12,837 nt of DNA from a bacterium (GTDB taxonomy: Bacteria > Thermosulfidibacterota > Thermosulfidibacteria > Thermosulfidibacterales > JALWSI01). The notes beneath the pieces were generated by a model, which worked only from the letters and a program-made list of their open reading frames with translations, did not search any database and had not been told where the DNA came from. This document shows positions 6,861 through 12,837 of the stretch, in pieces (the first letter of the stretch is position 1; the number at the start of each line of letters is the position of its first letter). Where the stretch lies: positions 5,429 through 18,265 of the forward strand of contig JALWSI010000147.1 in the NCBI GenBank assembly GCA_027080315.1, given 5' to 3'. Position numbers and translations under genes: made by a program.

Positions 6861-7163
6861 GTGATTCCTGTAAACCATGTTATCGTTCTATCGTTGGTGA
6901 TCTTTGCCATCGGCATCATCGGGGCATTGAGCCGAAGAAACGTCTTCATCGTGCTCATGTCCATTGAGTTGATGCTTAATGCGGTGAATCTGGCCCTTGT
7001 GGGGTTCTCTTCCCAGCTCGCCAACCTCACGGGGCAGATTCTGGCGCTATTCGTGATCACCGTGGCTGCAGGTGAGGCAGCGGTGGGATTGGCCATTGTC
7101 GTGGCTGTCTACCGTAATCGCCACAGCGTGAACGTGGACAACATGAACATAATGAAGTGGTAG
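6861..7163 (+). CDS. nuoK: NADH-quinone oxidoreductase subunit K (NuoK)
   Basis: Small membrane subunit, homologous to MrpC of cation/proton antiporters, with three hydrophobic helices. [16 protein letters not shown] carries the conserved membrane glutamate. I chose the GTG at 6861: it gives a 100-residue protein beginning MIPVNH, matching the usual MIP(L/V)xH family start, and GAGGTG (6849-6854) is six bases upstream. A GTG at 6852 overlapping nuoJ would add three residues but has no properly spaced site. It is one of the few GTG starts in this operon. Confidence 0.95.
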   Translation: MIPVNHVIVLSLVIFAIGIIGALSRRNVFIVLMSIELMLNAVNLALVGFSSQLANLTGQILALFVITVAAGEAAVGLAIVVAVYRNRHSVNVDNMNIMKW

Positions 7164-7173
7164 GGAGGCAACT

Positions 7174-9243
7174 ATGATTAACTACTGCTGGTTGATCCCC
7201 GTATTTCCGTTAGTGGGTTTCGTTTTGAACGGCCTTTTCGGATTCAAGGTCTTCAAAAACAAAGCCCACATCATAGCAGTTGCTGCCCTTGGACTCTCAT
7301 GGCTAATGTCAATTCTGGTCTTCATTGACGTGCTTCACGGAAAGACCACCGAGGTTGTGCTGTGGGACTGGATAAACTCAGGAGGAGGCGATCTTCACAT
7401 ACGCCTTGCCTTCATGGTTGATCAGCTCACTGCAGTTATGCTCATGGTGGTTACAACCCTCTCCTTTTGGATCCATGTTTACTCCATAGGATACATGCAC
7501 GGAGATGAAGGCTACCCCAGGTTCTTCACCTACCTCAACATGTTCGTCTTCTTCATGCTCATCTTGGTTCTCGGCAACAGCTATGCAGTGATGTTCGTGG
7601 GCTGGGAAGGCGTTGGTCTCTGTTCTTACCTGCTAATCGGATTCTGGTACGAGAGAGACACTGCGTGGAAGGCTGGAATGAAGGCATTTATCACCAACAG
7701 AATTGGTGATGCCGGATTCATCATGGGTATGTTCTTCCTATGGTACTATCTGGGTACCCTTGAGTATCATCAGGTCTTTGCAAAGGCCCACATGCTTTCC
7801 CCCACCATAGTCACGGCTATCACCCTTCTCCTCTTTGTGGGTGCCACAGGTAAGTCGGCTCAGATTCCTCTTTACGTGTGGTTGCCCGACGCCATGGAGG
7901 GTCCCACCCCAGTCTCTGCTCTGATCCACGCTGCAACCATGGTTACCGCTGGTGTTTACATGGTTGCCAGAAGCCACGTGCTTTACAACATGGCTCCCTT
8001 CTCTATGGAGGTTGTTGCTGTGGTTGGTTGTATGACCGCCTTTATGGCTGCTACCATTGGCACAAGCCAGTTTGACCTGAAAAGGGTGCTCGCCTACTCC
8101 ACAGTTAGCCAGCTTGGCTACATGTTCTTGGGTTGCGGAGTTGGAGCCTATGTGGCTGGAGTCTTCCATTTGATGACCCACGCCTTTTTCAAAGGCCTCC
8201 TCTTTCTCTCAGCAGGTAGCGTGATGCACGCCATGAGCGATGTGCTTGATATGAGACTCATGGGGGGGCTGTTCAAAAAGATGAAGATAACAGCCATCAC
8301 CTTCATCATAGGTGCTCTGGCTCTGGGTGGAGTGCCACCCTTCGCCGGTTTCTGGTCAAAAGACGAGATCTTGGGACACTCCTTCTACTCCGGTCATAAG
8401 TTCCTTTGGTTCTTGGGCACCTTCACCGCTTTCCTCACCGCATATTACACATTCAGGGCTGTCTTCATGACCTTCTTCGGGGAGAACAGAACCCCCGAGG
8501 AGATTCACGTGCACGAGTCTCCCAAGGTGATGACGGTTCCCTTGATGTTCCTTTCAATAGGTGCCGCCTTTGCAGGATTCTTTGGATTGAAGTCAGGTGA
8601 AGAGAGCTACTTTGGGAAATTCCTTGCACCTGTGTTTGAGCATGGTCACGAGCACGCGGCGGCCATTGCTGAAGGGGCCCACAAAGTGGCAGAACACGTG
8701 GTTGAGCATGCTGGTGCTGCTGCCCATCATGCAGCAGCCGCTGCTCATCACGCGGCTCATGCAGCGGAAGGCCCTCCAGAGATGGTGTTGGTGGCCATCT
8801 CTGTTGTGGCTGGACTCTGCGGTATTCTCCTTGCCTACGCCACCTTCATGAAGAAGTGGATAGATCCCGTAGAGTGGCAGAGAAAGCTCTGGCCCATTCA
8901 CAAGGTTCTCTACAACAAGTACTGGGTGGATGAGATCTACTTCTTCTTCGTGATAGATCGTGTTGTAGATGGTGCCTTCTACTCTTGGAAGTTTGATCAG
9001 TGGGTGATTGACGGTGCTGTTAATGGCGCCGCTTGGCTTAGCAAGAAGGCTGCCTGGATAACCAGGGTTTGCACGGAGCCCTTTGTGGTTGACGGAATGG
9101 TGAACGGTTCCGCCAAGTTCGTAGAGTTCCTCTCAAAGGGCTTCAGAAGACTTCACACAGGCTATGTTGAGAACTACATGTTCTTCATGGCTTTAGGAAT
9201 AGTTGTGATGGTCACCGTCTATCTGGTGGCCCACGTACTGTGA
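7174..9243 (+). CDS. nuoL: NADH-quinone oxidoreductase subunit L (NuoL), with His/Ala-rich insertion
   Basis: Distal antiporter-like proton-pumping subunit with the long lateral helix. The 689 residues exceed the roughly 610-650 usual. Key residues are in place: Glu145 in GWEGVGLCSYLLIGFWY and Lys227 in GKSAQIPLYVWLPDAMEGP, followed by SALIHAATMVTAG. Residues about 488-532 form an extra hydrophilic segment very rich in histidine and alanine (11 His in about 45 residues), between the last core helices and the C-terminal extension. The lateral-helix region holds two similar motifs, VIDGAVNGAAWLSK (near 611) and VVDGMVNGSAKFVEFLSK (near 638). The C terminus ends in a hydrophobic anchor helix. 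GGAGG is five bases before the ATG. Confidence 0.97.
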   Translation: MINYCWLIPVFPLVGFVLNGLFGFKVFKNKAHIIAVAALGLSWLMSILVFIDVLHGKTTEVVLWDWINSGGGDLHIRLAFMVDQLTAVMLMVVTTLSFWIHVYSIGYMHGDEGYPRFFTYLNMFVFFMLILVLGNSYAVMFVGWEGVGLCSYLLIGFWYERDTAWKAGMKAFITNRIGDAGFIMGMFFLWYYLGTLEYHQVFAKAHMLSPTIVTAITLLLFVGATGKSAQIPLYVWLPDAMEGPTPVSALIHAATMVTAGVYMVARSHVLYNMAPFSMEVVAVVGCMTAFMAATIGTSQFDLKRVLAYSTVSQLGYMFLGCGVGAYVAGVFHLMTHAFFKGLLFLSAGSVMHAMSDVLDMRLMGGLFKKMKITAITFIIGALALGGVPPFAGFWSKDEILGHSFYSGHKFLWFLGTFTAFLTAYYTFRAVFMTFFGENRTPEEIHVHESPKVMTVPLMFLSIGAAFAGFFGLKSGEESYFGKFLAPVFEHGHEHAAAIAEGAHKVAEHVVEHAGAAAHHAAAAAHHAAHAAEGPPEMVLVAISVVAGLCGILLAYATFMKKWIDPVEWQRKLWPIHKVLYNKYWVDEIYFFFVIDRVVDGAFYSWKFDQWVIDGAVNGAAWLSKKAAWITRVCTEPFVVDGMVNGSAKFVEFLSKGFRRLHTGYVENYMFFMALGIVVMVTVYLVAHVL

Positions 9244-9275
9244 AAATCAGCAACAGTTTAAGGAGGATGTGAGTC

Positions 9276-10877
9276 ATGGACTTTGGGAGCAACAGTTTCG
9301 GGTTTCCAATCCTCTCCCTGATAACCTACATACCTCTTGTAGGTGCCTTTCTGATTCTCTTCATTAACAAAGAGAAGACCACGGTGATCAAGTACTTTGC
9401 CTTCGTGGTGGCCATGATAGACTTCTTGGTCTCCATTCCTCTCTGGTTCGCCTTTGATAGAACCACCTGGCACTTTCAATTTGTTGAGAGGGTGCCTTGG
9501 ATCAAGGCCCTGGGAGTGGAGTACTACTTTGGTGTTGATGGAATAAGCCTTCTGCTTGTCCTATTAACCACCTTTCTCATGGCCATTTCGGTTCTCTCCT
9601 CTTTTAATTACATCCAAGAGAGAGAGAAGGAGTACTACATTGCCCTGTTGGCCTTGGGCACGGGAATGATGGGAGTCTTCTGCGCCTTAGATGTATTCCT
9701 TTTCTACGTGTTCTGGGAGGTTATGCTTGTCCCCATGTACTTCCTCATCGGCATCTGGGGTGGTCCCAGAAAACTCTATGCGGCTATAAAGTTCTTCCTT
9801 TACACCCTGTTTGGAAGTTTATTTATGCTGATCGCCATAATCACCGCATACTTCTACTTCCACCACGTAACTGGGGAGTGGAGCTTCAACCTTGTTAAAT
9901 GGACCAACATGATGCATCTGCCTGCAGGGCTGCAGTTCTGGCTATTCTTGGCCTTTTTCTTAGGATTCGCCATCAAGGTGCCTCTTTTCCCCTTCCATAC
10001 GTGGCTTCCTGACGCCCACGTTGAGGCGCCTACCGCTGGATCCGTGATCCTTGCCGGTGTCTTGCTGAAGATGGGAACCTACGGTTTCGTTCGCTTCAGC
10101 CTTCCCCTCTTCCCAGCAGCGGCAAATTACTTTGTTCCTTTTGTGGCTGTGCTCTCCATCATAGCTATTATCTATGGAGCCCTCTGCGCTTTGGCCCAGG
10201 AGGACATGAAGAAGCTGGTTGCTTACTCTTCCGTTAGCCACATGGGTCTGGTTATGCTGGCAATGTTCGCATTGAACCCCATGGGAATTGAGGGAAGCAT
10301 TCTGCAGATGCTCAACCACGGAGTCTCCACTGGCGCCTTGTTCCTTATCGTGGGAATCATTTACGAGAGGCGCCACACAAGGCTCATCAAGGAGTTTGGT
10401 GGTATCTCAAAGGTGGTGCCGGTCTTTGCCGCCTTCTTCATGATCACCATGCTCTCTTCCATAGGTCTGCCGGGACTCAACGGATTCATTGGTGAGTTCA
10501 CCTGTCTCGCCGGAGTGTTCAAGCACAACTGGGTGTATGCCGCTTTTGCAGTCACTGGAGTGATTCTGGGTGCCGCTTACATGCTCTGGCTTTATCAGCG
10601 CACAATGTTTGGGCGCATCACCAACGAGAAGAACCTGCATCTCACCGACATGAATCTGAGGGAGTGGATCTACATGACCCCACTGGTTATTTCCTTCATC
10701 TGGATCGGTATCTACCCCAAGCCCATCTTCAACGTGATGGAGGTTTCAGTTAAGCATCTGGTGGAGCAGGTGAACCCTGACTACTACCAGAAGAGGCTTC
10801 AGCACGAGGCTAAGATAAAGAAGCAGCTTAAGATGACCAAGGCAGACCACACCGCCGAAATCAAGGTCTTGGATTGA
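9276..10877 (+). CDS. nuoM: NADH-quinone oxidoreductase subunit M (NuoM)
   Basis: Central antiporter-like proton pump of the membrane arm. The 533 residues show the usual 14-helix pattern with Glu148 in FWEVMLVPMYFLIG and Lys234 in FAIKVPLFPFHTWLPDAH, then EAPTAGSVILAGVLLKMG. A charged, lysine-rich C-terminal tail of about 35 residues (after PKPIFNVMEVS) is somewhat longer than usual. AAGGAGG is nine bases before the ATG. The 32-base gap from nuoL is the largest in the operon and shows no clear promoter. Confidence 0.97.
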   Translation: MDFGSNSFGFPILSLITYIPLVGAFLILFINKEKTTVIKYFAFVVAMIDFLVSIPLWFAFDRTTWHFQFVERVPWIKALGVEYYFGVDGISLLLVLLTTFLMAISVLSSFNYIQEREKEYYIALLALGTGMMGVFCALDVFLFYVFWEVMLVPMYFLIGIWGGPRKLYAAIKFFLYTLFGSLFMLIAIITAYFYFHHVTGEWSFNLVKWTNMMHLPAGLQFWLFLAFFLGFAIKVPLFPFHTWLPDAHVEAPTAGSVILAGVLLKMGTYGFVRFSLPLFPAAANYFVPFVAVLSIIAIIYGALCALAQEDMKKLVAYSSVSHMGLVMLAMFALNPMGIEGSILQMLNHGVSTGALFLIVGIIYERRHTRLIKEFGGISKVVPVFAAFFMITMLSSIGLPGLNGFIGEFTCLAGVFKHNWVYAAFAVTGVILGAAYMLWLYQRTMFGRITNEKNLHLTDMNLREWIYMTPLVISFIWIGIYPKPIFNVMEVSVKHLVEQVNPDYYQKRLQHEAKIKKQLKMTKADHTAEIKVLD

Positions 10878-10901
10878 GACCTGGAATAGGGAGAAGATAG
10901 G

Positions 10902-12368
10902 ATGACAACGGTGCTTCCGGTTCCAAATCTCGCAGCCATTGGGCCGGAGATTCTGGTAACGGTGCTGGCTTGCGGCCTGTTACTGGTGGATCTCTTCATC
11001 CCCAAAGACAGGAAACGGGCAGTTGGAATACTGGCCTTGGCTGGCACGGTGGTGACTGCTCTCTTCACCATGCGTTACTGGAACTATTCGGCCACCACCT
11101 TCTCAGGGATGTTTGTGGTGGACAACTTTGCCGTGATCTTCAAAGAGGTCTTCCTCTTTGCCACGGCAATCACCATTCTCATCTCTCTCAGGTACCTTGA
11201 GATAGAGAAGGTGAGCTTAGGTGAGTACTACGCCCTGATGCTCTTCTGCACCTTGGGCATGATGGTGATGGTTTCTGCCGCAGACCTGGTGGTGATCTAC
11301 ATTGGCCTTGAGACCATGGCCCTCTCGGTGTACGTGCTTTCCGGGTTCATGCGGTTCAACGTGAAGAGCAGCGAGGCGGCTTTGAAGTACTTCCTGGTGG
11401 GGGTCTTCATCTCGGGCATACTCCTGTATGGTATTGCTCTCACCTACGGCGTTGTAGGCAGCACAAACCTTAACGCCATTGCCGAAACAATCAAGCTGAA
11501 AGGCCTGAAAGACAATCCTGTTCTCATGATCGCCATGTTCCTGCTGGCGGCAGGGTTTGGCCTTGAGATTGCCATGGCCCCCTTCCACTTCTGGGCCCCT
11601 GATGTTTACGAAGGCTCTCCCACTCCTGTGACAGCCTTCATCTCTGTGGCGCCAAAGGCCGCTGCCTTTGCTGCGCTCATCAGGGTCTTTGTGGTGGGTA
11701 TAGGGCTTATGGCCCCCCACTGGCAGGTGCTGCTCTGGGTGATTGCAGCCCTCACCATGACCATAGGTAACGTGACAGCGGCTCTTCAGAGCAATGTGAA
11801 GAGGATGCTTGCCTATTCCTCCATAGCCCATGCCGGATACATGCTGCTTGGCATACTTGCCGCCAACACCACTGGATTGGCGGGAGTAGCCTTCTACTTC
11901 TTCGCCTACGCCTTTATGAATATGGGGGCTTTCGGTGTTATCATACTGCTTCGCCGTGAAGGCATAGTGGGAGACGAGGTTGACGACTTTAAAGGTCTTG
12001 CCCATACCAATCCCATGGCGGCCCTTCTCATGGTGGTCTTCCTGCTTTCGCTCACAGGAATTCCTCCTACGGCGGGTTTCATCGGAAAGTTCTTGCTCTT
12101 CTCGGCAGCCATAAAGGCAGGGTTCTACTGGTTGGTGGTGATTGCTGTGCTAAACAGCGTTGTGTCTCTTTTCTACTACTTCCGCATTGCCCAGGCCATG
12201 TACATGGGTGAGGCTCCAGACAGCTCCATACCAAGGCCTCAAGGCGCTCCCTCTCTAACCGTGGCCATTGCCATAGTGGGGATTCTTACCCTCTTCTTCG
12301 GCATCTACCCCCACCATCTGGTTGAGCTTGCCAAGGCGTCTGTGACCACATTCATTCCTTTCTTGTAG
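10902..12368 (+). CDS. nuoN: NADH-quinone oxidoreductase subunit N (NuoN)
   Basis: Antiporter-like proton pump nearest the quinone end of the membrane arm and the last gene of the operon. The 488 residues show 14 hydrophobic segments. The family signatures are IGLETMALSVYVLSGF (Glu137), MAPFHFWAPDVYEGSPTPVT, VKRMLAYSSIAHAGYML and GIPPTAGFIGKF. The ribosome binding site GGGAG is eight bases before the ATG. A strong intrinsic terminator begins 15 bases after the stop codon. Confidence 0.97.
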   Translation: MTTVLPVPNLAAIGPEILVTVLACGLLLVDLFIPKDRKRAVGILALAGTVVTALFTMRYWNYSATTFSGMFVVDNFAVIFKEVFLFATAITILISLRYLEIEKVSLGEYYALMLFCTLGMMVMVSAADLVVIYIGLETMALSVYVLSGFMRFNVKSSEAALKYFLVGVFISGILLYGIALTYGVVGSTNLNAIAETIKLKGLKDNPVLMIAMFLLAAGFGLEIAMAPFHFWAPDVYEGSPTPVTAFISVAPKAAAFAALIRVFVVGIGLMAPHWQVLLWVIAALTMTIGNVTAALQSNVKRMLAYSSIAHAGYMLLGILAANTTGLAGVAFYFFAYAFMNMGAFGVIILLRREGIVGDEVDDFKGLAHTNPMAALLMVVFLLSLTGIPPTAGFIGKFLLFSAAIKAGFYWLVVIAVLNSVVSLFYYFRIAQAMYMGEAPDSSIPRPQGAPSLTVAIAIVGILTLFFGIYPHHLVELAKASVTTFIPFL

Positions 12369-12383
12369 ATCAAAGCAAAAAAG

Positions 12384-12416
12384 AAAAAAGGGAGGGTGAA
12401 GAGCCCTCCCTTTTTT
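12384..12416 (+). terminator. Intrinsic terminator of the nuo operon
   Basis: Inverted repeat AAAAAAGGGAGGG (12384-12396) and CCCTCCCTTTTTT (12404-12416) with a 7-base loop TGAAGAG, ending in six T residues. The G/C core is seven pairs without mismatch. The upstream A-run makes it potentially bidirectional, but no minus-strand gene ends here. It separates nuoN from the next gene. Confidence 0.95.
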
Positions 12417-12462
12417 ATTAGCTGTGAAATAGAATAGCGAGTGAGAAGTTGGGGGTGGTAAG

Positions 12463-12837
12463 ATGGGTTTTCGCTTCTGGAGACGAATAAGGATAGCCCC
12501 TGGTGTGACACTAAACTTGAGCAAATCGGGAGGCTCGCTCTCTTTTGGGCCCCGGGGTGCAAAGTTCACCGTGGGACCAAAGGGCAAGAGGGTCACTGTG
12601 GGCCTGCCGGGAACAGGACTTTTCTACACCACAAAACTCTCTAATGGTGATTCAAAAAGTAGAGGGCGCCACGAAGTGGAGATACCTGAGAGTCCTGAAG
12701 AGCGACTCACCCTTGGATTTTTTCAGCGTTTGATCACTCCAGAGGACGAGAAGGCCCTTGTGGATGGCTGCCGTGAGCTGGCTCTGGGAGACGAGGATAA
12801 GGCCTTTGAGCACCTTGAGCAGGCGGTTCATCTGGCC
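12463..12837 (+). CDS. DUF4236-family protein, N-terminal part, cut by window edge
   Basis: An open frame starting at ATG 12463 runs through the window end (125 codons seen). The first 55 or so residues match the DUF4236 pattern: MGFRFWRRIRIAPGVTLNLS, then KSGGSLSFGPRGAKFTVGPKG and TVGLPGTGLFYTT. This is a small, glycine-rich, beta-structured domain of unknown function found in many bacterial proteins. From about residue 75 the sequence is charged and helical (PEDEKALVDGCRELALG, then a segment containing AFEHLEQAVHLA), which looks like the start of TPR-like helices; that reading is inference. GGGGGTGG at 12451-12458 serves as ribosome binding site. A possible -10 (TAGAAT, 12430-12435) lies just after the nuo terminator, so it may be an independent unit. 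Confidence 0.85.
   Translation, partial: MGFRFWRRIRIAPGVTLNLSKSGGSLSFGPRGAKFTVGPKGKRVTVGLPGTGLFYTTKLSNGDSKSRGRHEVEIPESPEERLTLGFFQRLITPEDEKALVDGCRELALGDEDKAFEHLEQAVHLA

Noticed and set aside
12255-12596. Minus-strand open frames over the end of nuoN and the following spacer
   Set aside because: They cross the intrinsic terminator and the DUF4236 start, are low-complexity in places, and show no ribosome binding site or domain.
1-12837. CRISPR arrays, insertion sequences, attachment sites or phage genes
   Set aside because: I saw no direct-repeat array, transposase-like frame, terminal inverted repeat or tRNA-end duplication. The tRNA 3' ends face the window edge, so an attachment site there could not be assessed fully.

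Overview
The window comes from a bacterial chromosome with strong AGGAGG-type ribosome binding sites. It holds a complete membrane-arm and Q-module respiratory complex I operon on the + strand. A tRNA pair and a c-di-GMP-controlled secreted-protein gene lie on the - strand at the left end. A signal peptide, a GEMM-I riboswitch and a compact nuoABCD-HIJKLMN operon suggest a Gram-negative, probably anaerobic or deep-branching lineage, for example Thermodesulfobacteriota-like. This placement is inference, because no taxonomic marker such as rRNA is present.

Layout: 1-38 (-) is the 5' half of tRNA-His(GTG), cut by the window edge. 49-125 (-) is a complete tRNA-Arg(TCT), with a likely sigma70-type promoter at 163-190. 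213-240 is a hairpin just beyond the end of the next gene. 253-1686 (-) encodes a secreted 477-residue protein with Ig/fibronectin-like beta domains. Its 5' leader carries a c-di-GMP-I (GEMM-I) riboswitch at 1815-1901, driven by a clear TTGACT-17-TATATA promoter at 1928-1956. The divergent intergenic region then leads into the nuo operon. Immediately before nuoA is a GC-rich structured leader (2135-2213) whose pairings bury the nuoA Shine-Dalgarno sequence. I could not match it to a known RNA class.

2218-12368 (+) encodes nuoA, B, C, D, H, I, J, K, L, M and N, tightly spaced (10-bp overlap to 32-bp gaps), each with its own ribosome binding site. A strong intrinsic terminator at 12384-12416 ends the operon. 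NuoB, C, D and I form the quinone-reducing peripheral module. NuoH, A, J and K form the heel of the membrane arm, and NuoL, M and N are the antiporter-like proton pumps. The NADH-oxidising module NuoEFG is not encoded between nuoD and nuoH or elsewhere in the operon. The electron donor may therefore be ferredoxin or another carrier, or NuoEFG may be encoded elsewhere.

12463 to the window end (+) is the start of a DUF4236-family gene of unknown function. The points most worth a second look are the two RNA leaders that sit back to back between the divergent genes, the missing NADH module, and a histidine/alanine-rich insertion in NuoL.
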